Positions 15,582-23,270 of a stretch of DNA of 23,270 bases are shown here, piece by piece. Below the pieces are notes generated by a model. That model was not told the origin of the DNA, ran no database searches, and saw only the letters and a program-made list of their open reading frames with translations. The stretch lies in contig JAEYYS010000311.1 of the NCBI GenBank assembly GCA_023428335.1, forward strand, positions 1-23,270. The letters run 5' to 3'. The stretch comes from Verrucomicrobiota bacterium. GTDB taxonomy: Bacteria; Verrucomicrobiota; Verrucomicrobiia; Verrucomicrobiales; Verrucomicrobiaceae. The translations under genes were made by a program, and so were the position numbers. Position 1 is the stretch's first letter; each line of letters opens with the position of its first letter.

Positions 15582-16457
15582 ATGAACAGCATGACCGGAT
15601 TTGGCCGCGGCGAGGCGCGGCAGGGCGACCGCCTCTGGCAGGTCGAATGCGCCAGCGTCAACCGCAAGCAGCTCGAGGTGGTGGTCAACCTGCCGCGCGA
15701 CCTGAGCACGCTCGAAGGCGAGGTGCGCAACCGGGTGGCAACCGCCTGCTCGCGCGGCCGGGTGCAGGTGTCGATCAAACGCCAGGACGGCGAGGTGGCG
15801 AGCGACCTGCCGCAGATCCGCGAGGCGGCGATCGAGCACTACCTGGCGCGGCTGTTCAGCCTCGCCGGCCGGCTCGGCATCTCGGCCGAGATCTCCATGA
15901 GCGAACTGCTGCGCCTGCCCGGCGTGCTTGGCGTGGAGACCGAGGAAGCGAATCCCGAGGAGGCCTGGCCGGCGATCCGCGAAGCGCTCGATGCGGCGCT
16001 CAGCCAGTGGCAGCGCATGCGCGCCACCGAGGGCAGCCACCTGCGCGAGGAGATTGAGGGTCGCCTGGCCACGATCGAAAGCCTGCTGGGCCGCATCGCC
16101 GAAAAGGCGCCGCAGGTGCCCGAACTGCAGCGCGCGGCCCTGCGCCAGCGCCTGGAGCAGGCCGGCCTGCCGTTGCCGCTCGACGACGAGCGACTGGTCA
16201 AGGAGATCGCCCTGTTTGCCGATCGCACCGATGTCTCCGAAGAACTGGCGCGCGCCGCCAGTCACCTGAAGCAGTTCCGCACTTACCTCGGCTCCGGCGA
16301 ACCGATCGGGCGCAGCCTCGACTTCCTGCTGCAGGAGTTCTTCCGCGAGTTCAACACGATGGGCTCGAAGTGCAACCACGCCGGCATCGCCCACGATGTC
16401 GTCAGCGCGAAGACGGAGCTGGAGAAGATTCGCGAGCAGGTGCAGAACCTGGAGTGA
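15582..16457 (+). CDS. yicC: YicC-family endoribonuclease
   Basis: A 291-residue protein of the YicC family, described as endoribonucleases acting on RNA, including small RNAs. The diagnostic N-terminus MNSMTGFGRGEA and VECASVNRKQLEVVVNLP is present. So is the C-terminal DUF1732 signature, GRSLDFLLQEFFREFNTMGS followed by KCNHAGIAHDVVSAKTELEKIREQVQNLE. Length fits the family. The start is the ATG at 15582. Its last 56 bases overlap the 3' end of the convergent ceramidase-like gene. Confidence 0.92.
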   Translation: MNSMTGFGRGEARQGDRLWQVECASVNRKQLEVVVNLPRDLSTLEGEVRNRVATACSRGRVQVSIKRQDGEVASDLPQIREAAIEHYLARLFSLAGRLGISAEISMSELLRLPGVLGVETEEANPEEAWPAIREALDAALSQWQRMRATEGSHLREEIEGRLATIESLLGRIAEKAPQVPELQRAALRQRLEQAGLPLPLDDERLVKEIALFADRTDVSEELARAASHLKQFRTYLGSGEPIGRSLDFLLQEFFREFNTMGSKCNHAGIAHDVVSAKTELEKIREQVQNLE

Positions 16458-17850
16458 GCACGGCGCGGATCGCCGCCTGCATCACCGCCTCGCTGCCCGG
16501 CGGCACCCAGGTCCAGCCGTGGAGATTGCTGTCCTTCTCGCGCCAGGCGCGCTCGACCGGGATGTAACCCGGCCCGCACTCGCCGTAGCCCATGACGAAC
16601 ACGAAGCTCTCCGGTCGGCAGGCCTGGGCGAAGAGCTGATACTCGACGTAGGCTTCCGCCGGCAGCAGCAGCACCTGCGCCGCGCCGAAGTCGAGGCAGG
16701 GCAGGTCGATGCGGTGGCCGGCGCGCACGCGCTCATACCAGGCCAGCCCCATCGCCGCTTCGGAGCGACCAAACGGACGCGCCTCGCCCTGCAGCCTGCC
16801 GCGCAGGATGGTCTCCGTGTGTCCCGGCGTGCGCCGCGCGCCGAGCGCCAGCGACGCCTGGCGAAAGGTCGCCACCGTCAACGGCACGCGCCGGGTCTCC
16901 GCCCAGGCCCGGCGCATGGCGTCATGCAGGCGCGCCGCCAAAACCTCGCGTGCGTCCGCACCCCCGTCGTTCCACTTGCCGGCGGTGACATTGCCCGCAC
17001 AGCCGCTCACGTAGATCTGTGCGACGCCCGCATGCTCGGCCTGCATGCGCGCCCGCGCCAGGCCCGGGAAATCGGCCGACACCCGGCCCTCGCCATAACG
17101 ACTCATCGGATGCACGGCGAACCCATGCAGCGCGCACAGGGCTTCATCGCCCTCCCAGAAACTCAGCGTGCGCAGCCAGGGATCCACCTCGCCCGCCGGC
17201 GCCGCGCGCGCCTCGGCATCGGCGCTGCGACTGCCCCGTGCATACGACACCGTGCCATCGGCACGCACAAAGCGGCGGTTGCTGGCGACCGCCTCCACCT
17301 CCGCCTTGCCCAACCCCAGATGCGTCACGCGGCGCGCCTTCGGCAGGGCCGCGCGCACCGCATCCGCCACCCGGCGGATGCAGGCTTCGTTGAAATCCGG
17401 CCAGCACACCGAGGCCACCTGCACCGGCGCCTCGGCCGGCGGCGCGGGCAACTCCTTCCAGGCACCGGTCGCCTCGGTGCCGCGCAGCAGTTTTTCCGCG
17501 TCCTCATCCATCACCGGCGCGTCATGCACGTGCGTGCTGTGCACCATGACCCGCTCCGGCAAAGTGCCGACCGCCTCGGCCAGACCGCGCCGCCACTGGT
17601 CAAACGAGCTGCCACGGATCTCGCACCAGTCAAAACTGATCAGCACCCAGGGCCGATCCCCGCCGGTCAACACCAGTCCCTTGGCAAACAGCGGGTCGGC
17701 CACCTCGCGCACCGGCGCAATGCCGCCGCCCATGCAGGGGTGCCCCACCGGCGGCGTCACATCGACACTGAAGGTGGCCAGGCGAAAAACCGGCGGCTCG
17801 GTCGCCAGGGCGGAAACGGCACACAGGAGCGGGAGCAGGCGCGTCAGCAT
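16402..17850 (-). CDS. Neutral/alkaline non-lysosomal ceramidase-like exported protein
   Basis: A 482-residue protein with a short signal peptide (MLTRLLPLLCAVSALA, cut near residues 16-17). The mature part opens with FRLATFSVDVTPPVGHP, the usual start of the ceramidase N-terminal family. Then come LISFDWCEIRG, a VMVHSTHVHDAPV motif in the place of the metal-binding 'sHtHs' segment, and YVSGCAGNVTAGKW in the place of the 'qGcaGdv.P' nucleophile loop. Many such proteins in soil and aquatic bacteria are not proven ceramidases and may cleave other amides. The 3' end extends 56 bp into yicC on the opposite strand; the last twenty or so residues are low complexity. It is 39 bp downstream of metX and may share its transcript. 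Confidence 0.75.
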   Translation of the reverse strand: MLTRLLPLLCAVSALATEPPVFRLATFSVDVTPPVGHPCMGGGIAPVREVADPLFAKGLVLTGGDRPWVLISFDWCEIRGSSFDQWRRGLAEAVGTLPERVMVHSTHVHDAPVMDEDAEKLLRGTEATGAWKELPAPPAEAPVQVASVCWPDFNEACIRRVADAVRAALPKARRVTHLGLGKAEVEAVASNRRFVRADGTVSYARGSRSADAEARAAPAGEVDPWLRTLSFWEGDEALCALHGFAVHPMSRYGEGRVSADFPGLARARMQAEHAGVAQIYVSGCAGNVTAGKWNDGGADAREVLAARLHDAMRRAWAETRRVPLTVATFRQASLALGARRTPGHTETILRGRLQGEARPFGRSEAAMGLAWYERVRAGHRIDLPCLDFGAAQVLLLPAEAYVEYQLFAQACRPESFVFVMGYGECGPGYIPVERAWREKDSNLHGWTWVPPGSEAVMQAAIRAVLTPGSAPARESSPAPSSR

Positions 17851-17889
17851 GCCACGAATACGCGACCAGCGACGCCTTCCTGACGCGGC

Positions 17890-19095
17890 TCACTCCACCT
17901 CGGCCACCTGCGAGCGCAGGGAGTTTTTGCCCCAGCGACCCTCCAGCGTGTACACGAGGTGCGGGGTGTACAGCTCCGGCTCAAGCAGGAAGGAGTCGTG
18001 GCCCTTGTCCGAGTGCACGGTGATGTACATGCTCGACACGCCGGTGCGTTCGAGTTCGGCGACCAACTGCGCCTGCTCTTCCGGGTAGAAGCAAAAGTCC
18101 GAGTCGATGCTGAACACCAGGTAATGGTGACCGGCCGCGCGACTGCGAGCAAACAGCTCGGCAAAACTGGCCACGCCGGCGTCGCGCAGCGGATCGTAGC
18201 GCAGCCACATGTTGATGATGCGCAGGTAGGTGTTGGCGTCGAAACGCTTCACGAACTTCTTGCCCTGGTGGAGCATGTAGCTCTCGACGTTGTGGCCGAC
18301 CTTGTACCATGCCAGCTGGCCGTTCGGCTGGCTGACATCCTGGCGTGCGCGGCGCTCGATGGCATCGAGATGGACGAAGGTCTTGTGCGAAATCATGCGC
18401 GCCAGGGCGAGGCCGTACTCCGGCGACGCCGAGTCCTCGTAGTCGCCGCCGTTGAAATGCGGGTCGTTCTCGATCGCCAGCACCTGCTCAAACAGGGTGA
18501 GGCGGGTCAGCACGGTCGTGCTCAGGCCGGTGGCCATCGGCACGACAATGCGCACACGCTCCGGGTAGAGGGTGGCGAAGTTGATGGCGAGCAGGCCGCC
18601 GACCGAGGCGCCCATCACCGCGTGCAGGCGGCGGATGCCGAGGTGGTCGAGCAGGGCCGCCTGGCTGCGCACGATGTCGACCGACAGCACCGCCGGAAAC
18701 TCGCGGCCATACGGCTCACCGGTCGCCGGGTTGATCGAGGTCGGCCCGCTGGAGCCGTAGCAACCGCCGAGGTAGTTGGCGCAGACGATGAAGTAGCGGT
18801 CGGTGTCGAGCGCCTTGCCCGGGCCGATGAACAAATCCCACCAACCGAGATGCACGTCCTCGGTCCAGCGCTCGCCCACCCCGTCGATGGCGGTGTTCAG
18901 CCCGGCGGCATGCTGACTGCCGGAGAGGGCATGGAACAGCAGGATGGCATTGCTGCCGTTGGCATTGAGCTTGCCGTAGGTCTCGTAGGCCACGGTGATG
19001 CCCGGCAAACGCTCGCCACTGGCGAACTCAAAGGGTTCGTCAGCGGAACCGAGGTGGAAAAACTGGGTGGCGACCGTGCCGCATCCGTCGGACAT
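17890..19095 (-). CDS. metX: Homoserine O-acyltransferase (MetX-type alpha/beta hydrolase)
   Basis: A 401-residue member of the homoserine transacylase family, which acylates homoserine as the first committed step toward methionine. Family signs are LLFHALSGSQHAAG (52-65), GWWDLFIGPGKALDTDRYF, CANYLGGCYGSSGPTSINP (105-123), and GLALARMISHKTFVHLD (228-244). The likely triad is Ser164 (MGASVGG), Asp333 (DSDFCFYP) and His366 (SDKGHDSF). The nucleophile elbow reads GASVGG rather than the common GGSMGG, a small departure. Acetyl- versus succinyl-CoA preference cannot be settled here. The start is the ATG at 19095. It is divergent from the M14 enzyme gene across a 160-bp space with several inverted repeats. 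Confidence 0.9.
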   Translation of the reverse strand: MSDGCGTVATQFFHLGSADEPFEFASGERLPGITVAYETYGKLNANGSNAILLFHALSGSQHAAGLNTAIDGVGERWTEDVHLGWWDLFIGPGKALDTDRYFIVCANYLGGCYGSSGPTSINPATGEPYGREFPAVLSVDIVRSQAALLDHLGIRRLHAVMGASVGGLLAINFATLYPERVRIVVPMATGLSTTVLTRLTLFEQVLAIENDPHFNGGDYEDSASPEYGLALARMISHKTFVHLDAIERRARQDVSQPNGQLAWYKVGHNVESYMLHQGKKFVKRFDANTYLRIINMWLRYDPLRDAGVASFAELFARSRAAGHHYLVFSIDSDFCFYPEEQAQLVAELERTGVSSMYITVHSDKGHDSFLLEPELYTPHLVYTLEGRWGKNSLRSQVAEVE

Positions 19096-19149
19096 AAGCC
19101 CGGCAGCAAACAGCAGGAAAGGGCAAGTTCAACCCCGCACTGGTGGCTT

Positions 19150-19230
19150 TTGCCCTCCGCCTACCGCCAGGGCAACGCTGGGAACAGTCCCAAACCCTAA
19201 AATCTACTTGCTCTATCGAGAATAGGGTTT
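19150..19230. promoter_or_regulatory. Cluster of inverted repeats in the metX / M14-enzyme divergent spacer
   Basis: Three inverted repeats follow one another: TTGCCCT-N12-AGGGCAA (19150-19175), GGGA-ACAG-TCCC (19180-19191) and AAACCCTA-N23-TAGGGTTT (19192-19230). On the minus strand they would lie in, or just ahead of, the metX leader. They could form a folded 5' leader or operator sites. I compared the layout in memory with SAM-I, SAM-II and cobalamin riboswitch cores and saw no match to their conserved sequences, so no riboswitch class is claimed. Confidence 0.35.
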
Positions 19231-19255
19231 ATTGGCTGGAGCGCTGCCTCCCACC

Positions 19256-20002
19256 ATGTCCCCCACCCTTCTGTCCTCCATTGCCCGCCCGCTGAAACCG
19301 GTCGCTCTGCAGCGCCCGCGCCCAACCATGGACTGGCGGCTGACCAAGTGGGTGCGCAAGGCTGCCGGGGCCGCACCAAGCTTCAAGCTGGGGATTTTTG
19401 CCGGCATCCACGGCGATGAACGGGCCGGCATGCTCGCCGCCGGCCAGCTCTTCCGTGAGATGAGCGAGCCCGGGCATCCGGAGTTTCGCGATTTCGAACT
19501 GCATTTTTACCCGGTCTGCAACCCGACCGGCCGCAACCTCGGCACCCGCCACAACCACCGCGGACTGGATCTCAACCGCGAATTCTGGGCCGGATCGGCC
19601 GAGCCCGAGGTCATCTACCTGGAAGGCGAACTGCGCCGCGAGCGCTACGACGGCATCGTTGCCCTGCATGCCGACGATGATGTCGAAGGCTGCTACGGCT
19701 TTGTCAGCGGCGCCCTGCTCAGCGAGCACCTGCTGGATCCGGCGCTCGACGCCGCCGCGGTCCACCTGCCGCGCGAGCTGGCACCGGTGATCGATGGCTT
19801 CGCCGCCGAACGCGGCATCATCAAGGAAGGCTACCCAGGCATCCTCAGTGCGCCGCCCGAACAGCGGCCGCAGGCGCTGGAGATCGTCTTTGAAACCCCC
19901 GGCCGCGCGCCGATGGATCTGCAGGTCGCGGCCAGCGTCGCCGCCGTGAAGGCGATCCTCGCCGGCTACCGGCAGTTGCAAGCCTACTCGGCCAACCTCT
20001 AA
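19256..20002 (+). CDS. M14-family zinc enzyme, succinylglutamate desuccinylase/aspartoacylase-like
   Basis: A 248-residue carboxypeptidase-fold enzyme. The zinc ligands are visible as His52 and Glu55 (GIHGDERAG) and His138 (ALHADDD). The substrate-binding NPTGRNLGTRHNHRGLDLNREF run is at 89-110, and the probable catalytic glutamate is Glu213 (VFETPG). This order is that of the aspartoacylase/desuccinylase branch of M14. The substrate is probably an N-acyl amino acid or a small amide, but is not determined. The ATG at 19256 is preferred over an upstream GTG-type start at 19232; a third in-frame ATG at residue 25 is also possible. It is the first gene of a compact run, with the porin gene starting eight bases after its stop. 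Confidence 0.82.
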   Translation: MSPTLLSSIARPLKPVALQRPRPTMDWRLTKWVRKAAGAAPSFKLGIFAGIHGDERAGMLAAGQLFREMSEPGHPEFRDFELHFYPVCNPTGRNLGTRHNHRGLDLNREFWAGSAEPEVIYLEGELRRERYDGIVALHADDDVEGCYGFVSGALLSEHLLDPALDAAAVHLPRELAPVIDGFAAERGIIKEGYPGILSAPPEQRPQALEIVFETPGRAPMDLQVAASVAAVKAILAGYRQLQAYSANL

Positions 20003-20010
20003 GCCGACCG

Positions 20011-21396
20011 ATGTCGCCGACCTCCAGCCTGCGCTGCGCCCTTCTGCTGCTCACCGCCCTCAGCGGTGCGGCGGCGGCGGAGGGCTATTTCCGACCCGCA
20101 TGCAGCTACGGCACCCAGCCCGACACCGACCCGCCCAAGTACACCCAGCCGCTGTCGACCATCGACGCCGCCTGGAGTGATCTCGACTGGCTCGATGCCG
20201 GCCTGGATTTCCGCTGGCGCTACGAGTACCGCGACGACGACCTGCGCCGCGACATCGCCGGCCTTGATGACCCGCATCTCGTGCGCACCCGCGCCTTTCT
20301 CGGCGTCCGCGAAAAGCTCGATCCCCTGCGGCTCGGCGTCGAGTTCGAGGACGCGCGCCGCTACGGCGGTGGTGTCGCCCGCGACGGCCGCGACATCAAC
20401 GAGGCCGAACTGATCCAGCTCTGGGCCGAGCTGCACTTCGCCGACCTGCTTGGGCACGACGCCCGCGGCAACGCCCGTCCGCTCAGTCTGCGCGCGGGTC
20501 GCCTGTCGTTCGAGTACCTCGACCGCCGCCTGCTTGGCAACAACCAGTGGCGCAACACCACCAACAACTTCCAGGGCCTGCGCCTGCAACTCGGTCAGCA
20601 GGCCAACGATTGGCAGCTCGACCTGCTTGCCGTGCAGCCGCTCGTGCGCCTGCCCTACGAATGGGACGAACCGCGCGAGGGCCAGTGGCTGCATGCTGCC
20701 ATCGGCGACTGGCGGCGCTGGTCGGAGATCGTCACCCTGCAGCCGTTTTTCCTCAGCCTGCGGCAGGCGGCCCGACCCGGCATCACGTCCCGGCACATCC
20801 ACGCGACCGGTCTGCGCGCCTACGGCGATGTCGGCGCCAGCGGCTGGGATTACGACCTCGCGGCGATCGGCGAATTCGGCCGCAGCGGCGCCGAACGCCA
20901 CCGCGCCTTCGGCTGGACCAGCGAGATCGGCCGTCGCTTCCAGGCTCCCTGGCAGCCACGCCTGAGCGGGTTTTATGGCTATGCCAGTGGCGACCGCGAT
21001 CCGAACGATCGCGCCAGCAACGGCTTTGAAAAGTACTACGGCTTCGCCCGTCCCTGGTCGGCCAACGACTACCTCACCTGGGAAAATCTGCATGCGGCCA
21101 AGACACGGGTCGAACTGCAGCCGCGGCGGAATCTCGCGATCGACTTCGGCTACGGCGCCTACTGGCTGGCCAGCAAGACCGACGCCTGGCGTAACGCCGG
21201 CCTGCGCGACCCGGGCGGCAACAGCGGTCGCTTCATGGGCCAGGAACTCGACGCCCGTGCCATCTGGAAAATCCATGCCCGCGCCCGCGCCACTCTCGGC
21301 TATGCCCACTTTCTGCCCGGCGAATTCCCTCGCGCCCGCGGCAAGGGTCGCGACAGTGACTTTTTCTACCTCGAGGTCAGCCTCGCCGCCTTTTGA
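20011..21396 (+). CDS. Alginate-export-family outer-membrane beta-barrel protein
   Basis: A 461-residue exported protein. It has a signal peptide (about residues 1-23, ending AAAA before Glu). The body contains the alginate_exp family pattern: FRWRYEYRDDDLRRD, HLVRTRAFLGVREKL, ELIQLWAELHF, LRAGRLSFEYLDRRLLGN, QWRNTTNNFQGLRLQL and a C-terminal strand ending in aromatic residues (FFYLEVSLAAF). AlgE-like proteins are 16- to 18-stranded barrels; many bacterial members are general or nutrient-specific porins with no link to alginate. Here the gene lies between an M14 enzyme and an ABC importer for small anions, so a dedicated outer-membrane uptake channel is a better guess than alginate export. 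SBP gene start is seven bases after the stop. Confidence 0.82.
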   Translation: MSPTSSLRCALLLLTALSGAAAAEGYFRPACSYGTQPDTDPPKYTQPLSTIDAAWSDLDWLDAGLDFRWRYEYRDDDLRRDIAGLDDPHLVRTRAFLGVREKLDPLRLGVEFEDARRYGGGVARDGRDINEAELIQLWAELHFADLLGHDARGNARPLSLRAGRLSFEYLDRRLLGNNQWRNTTNNFQGLRLQLGQQANDWQLDLLAVQPLVRLPYEWDEPREGQWLHAAIGDWRRWSEIVTLQPFFLSLRQAARPGITSRHIHATGLRAYGDVGASGWDYDLAAIGEFGRSGAERHRAFGWTSEIGRRFQAPWQPRLSGFYGYASGDRDPNDRASNGFEKYYGFARPWSANDYLTWENLHAAKTRVELQPRRNLAIDFGYGAYWLASKTDAWRNAGLRDPGGNSGRFMGQELDARAIWKIHARARATLGYAHFLPGEFPRARGKGRDSDFFYLEVSLAAF

Positions 21397-21403
21397 TTCC
21401 CTC

Positions 21404-22381
21404 ATGAACCGCCGCCGCTTCCTCCTCAGCGCCGCCGCCCTCGCCGGCTGCCGGCCCGCGCCGGCACCCGACGGCCTGCTCCGCCTCGGTCACTTCCCCA
21501 ACGTCACCCACCTGCAAGCCCTGGTCGCCCGCAGCTTCTCACGCGAAGGCCGCGGCTGGTTCGAGGAACGCCTCGGCCGCGAGGTGCGCTGGTTTGTCTA
21601 CAACGCCGGGCCCAGCGTCGCCGAGGCGATCTTCGCCCGCTCGCTCGACGCTGCCTACATGGGACCGAGCCCCATGCTCAATGCCTACGTGCGCAGCGCC
21701 GGCCGCGAGATGCGCGCGCTCGCCGGCGCGGTCAACGGCGGTGCCGCCCTGCTGGTCCACCCGAACTCCGGCATCCGCAGCGCCGCGGATTTTCGCGGCA
21801 AAAAACTCGCCACCCCCCAGCTCGGCAACACCCAGGATGTGCAGGCCCGCGCCTGGCTGCGCGCCCAGGGCTTTGCGGTCAGCCTGACCCGGCACGAGGT
21901 CTTCGTCCTGCCCACCAAGAACGCCGACCAACTCGCGCTCTTCACCCGCGGCGATCTCGACGCCATCTGGACGACCGAACCCTGGGCCACCCGGTTGGAG
22001 ATGGAGGCCGGGGCGCGCGTCTTCCTCGAGGATCGCGACACCTGCGCCACCCTGCTTGTCGCCCGCACCGCCTTTGCCGAAGCGCAGCCCGAGCTCACCC
22101 AAAAACTCACCGCCGCCCACCGCGAACTCAACACCTGGATCGGCAGCCATGCCGACGAGGCCGATGCGCGCGTGCGCGCCGAACTGCGCGAACTGACCGG
22201 GGCCGAGGTTTCCACCGAACTGCTCGCCCGTGCCCGTCGACGCCTGGTCCTCACCGACCAGATCGATGCCGACCAACTGCAGACCCTGCTCGAGCAGGCG
22301 CGCGCCGCCGGTTTCCTGCGCTCCTCCCCCGACCTGACCGCCCTGCTCAGCCATTGCACCTCCGTCCGCCACCCCTCATGA
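21404..22381 (+). CDS. ABC transporter substrate-binding lipoprotein, nitrate/sulfonate/taurine (SsuA/NrtA) type
   Basis: A 325-residue periplasmic binding protein. The N-terminus MNRRRFLLSAAALAGC has a twin-arginine-like RRRF and a lipobox (Leu-Ala-Gly-Cys16), so it is probably a lipoprotein. The mature part follows the SsuA/NMT1 pattern: LLRLGHFPNVTHLQALVA, a long segment ending AIFARSLDAAYMGPSPMLNAY, FRGKKLATPQLGNTQDVQARAWL, and DAIWTTEPWATRLE. The likely ligands of this family are nitrate, sulfonates, taurine or thiamine precursors; I cannot choose among them. The chosen ATG at 21404 leaves a 7-bp gap after the porin; the frame is open further upstream (from 20975), but that part is an antiphase shadow of the porin gene. 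Its stop overlaps the ATPase start (ATGA). Confidence 0.9.
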   Translation: MNRRRFLLSAAALAGCRPAPAPDGLLRLGHFPNVTHLQALVARSFSREGRGWFEERLGREVRWFVYNAGPSVAEAIFARSLDAAYMGPSPMLNAYVRSAGREMRALAGAVNGGAALLVHPNSGIRSAADFRGKKLATPQLGNTQDVQARAWLRAQGFAVSLTRHEVFVLPTKNADQLALFTRGDLDAIWTTEPWATRLEMEAGARVFLEDRDTCATLLVARTAFAEAQPELTQKLTAAHRELNTWIGSHADEADARVRAELRELTGAEVSTELLARARRRLVLTDQIDADQLQTLLEQARAAGFLRSSPDLTALLSHCTSVRHPS

Positions 22382-23154
22382 ACGATCCCCAAGCCCCGCC
22401 GGCCAAGCTGCTCATCGACGGCGTCAGCAAAACCTTCCGCAACAGCCGTGGCGAGGTCCTCGCCCTCGACACCACCACCCTCGCCGTCGACGAGGGCGAG
22501 TTCGTCTGCCTGGTCGGGCCCAGCGGCTGCGGCAAATCCACCCTGCTCAATCTGGTCGCCGGCCTCGATACCCCCACGCGCGGCCGCGTGCTCATGGACG
22601 GCAAACCGGTCACCGGCCCGGGCTCCGAACGCATGGTCATGTTTCAGGAACACGCGCTTTTCCCCTGGCTCGACGTGCTCGGCAACGTCCTCTTCGGCCT
22701 CAAGCTCAAGCCCGGCCTCGACGCGAAAGAGCGGGTCGAAGTCGCCAAACATTACCTGCGACTCGTCGGCCTCGAACGCTTTCTCAAGGCCAGCATCCAC
22801 GAACTCTCCGGCGGCATGCGCCAGCGCGTCGCCCTCGCCCGCGCCCTCGCGCCCAATCCGCGCGTGCTGCTCATGGACGAGCCCTTCGCCGCCCTCGACG
22901 CCATGACCCGCGAGCAGCTCTACGCCGACCTGCAGAAGATCAGCGCCGCCCAGAAAAAAACCGTGCTGTTCGTCACCCACAACGTCCGCGAGGCCGTCTG
23001 CCTCGGCGACCGTGTCATCCTGTTCTCGCCCAACCCCGGCCGCATTCGCGAACAGTTCAAGGTCGCCCTGCCGCGCCCGCGCGACATCAACGACCCCGCC
23101 CTCTCCGTGCTCGCCGGCGAAATCACCCGCGCCCTGAAAAGCCATACGGCCTGA
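22378..23154 (+). CDS. ABC transporter ATP-binding protein, nitrate/sulfonate/taurine (SsuB/TauB) type
   Basis: A 258-residue complete ABC ATPase. Walker A is GPSGCGKST (47-55), the Q-loop is Gln90 (VMFQEHALFPW), the signature is LSGGMRQ (143-149), Walker B is VLLMDEP (163-169), the D-loop is AALD (171-174) and the switch histidine is His201 (FVTHNVREAV). The ELSGGMRQRVALARAL and THNVREAVCLGDRV wording is typical of the SsuB/TauB/NrtD group. The ATG at 22378 overlaps the binding-protein stop by 4 bp, so the two are translationally coupled. The permease that should complete the importer is not between these genes and must lie beyond the right edge or elsewhere. Confidence 0.94.
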   Translation: MNDPQAPPAKLLIDGVSKTFRNSRGEVLALDTTTLAVDEGEFVCLVGPSGCGKSTLLNLVAGLDTPTRGRVLMDGKPVTGPGSERMVMFQEHALFPWLDVLGNVLFGLKLKPGLDAKERVEVAKHYLRLVGLERFLKASIHELSGGMRQRVALARALAPNPRVLLMDEPFAALDAMTREQLYADLQKISAAQKKTVLFVTHNVREAVCLGDRVILFSPNPGRIREQFKVALPRPRDINDPALSVLAGEITRALKSHTA

Positions 23155-23162
23155 AGTAGCTT

Positions 23163-23270
<108 letters not shown>

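Noticed and set aside
19096..19255. Known SAM or cobalamin riboswitch upstream of metX
   Set aside because: The conserved cores I can recall are not present; only generic inverted repeats are seen, so no class is assigned.

Overview
This is a GC-rich bacterial window (no GC count was made) with tightly packed genes, several 1-4 bp gene overlaps, and few recognisable Shine-Dalgarno sites. The gene families and two kinds of short repeat (a 9-bp 'ATAGGAC'-like array and a 7-bp 'GCTCTCC'-like array) suggest a member of the Verrucomicrobiota, possibly close to Opitutaceae. That placement is inference from family resemblance, not from a marker-gene tree.

Left part (1-8559): a probable inorganic-carbon or anion transport locus. 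On the minus strand, dabA, dabB, a second NuoM/N-like antiporter subunit and the start of a SulP-type anion transporter follow one another with 1-bp, -4-bp and 114-bp spacing. On the plus strand, divergent from dabA, lie a second, complete SulP transporter with a C-terminal STAS domain and a DUF2490 outer-membrane-type protein. The 163-bp divergent space holds a perfect palindrome at the dabA start and two matching CCCCT/AGGGG hairpins. The first SulP gene is cut at about base 66-73, where it joins head-on to a fragment of an unrelated WD40-repeat gene. This is either a rearrangement or an assembly chimera.

Middle part (8565-17850): an ECF sigma factor, its membrane anti-sigma factor and a small secreted protein form an overlapping minus-strand operon. 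Next, on the plus strand, come an M29-aminopeptidase-like protein, a stand-alone ovothiol-type (OvoA C-terminal-like) methyltransferase and glycyl-tRNA synthetase. Convergent to these is gcvT (glycine cleavage T protein). The 78 bp between the glyS and gcvT stops consist almost wholly of a hairpin with a 9-bp tandem array inside it. yicC (plus) then overlaps tail to tail with a ceramidase-like secreted protein (minus).

Right part (17890-23270): metX (homoserine acyltransferase, minus) has a structured-looking upstream region. Divergent from it is a compact plus-strand run: M14 succinylglutamate desuccinylase/aspartoacylase-like enzyme, alginate-export-type outer-membrane channel, ABC substrate-binding lipoprotein (nitrate/sulfonate type) and ABC ATPase. 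The ABC permease is not in the window. The window ends inside a 7-bp tandem repeat, so both ends look like natural assembly breakpoints.

I saw no rRNA, tRNA, CRISPR array, insertion sequence or phage gene.
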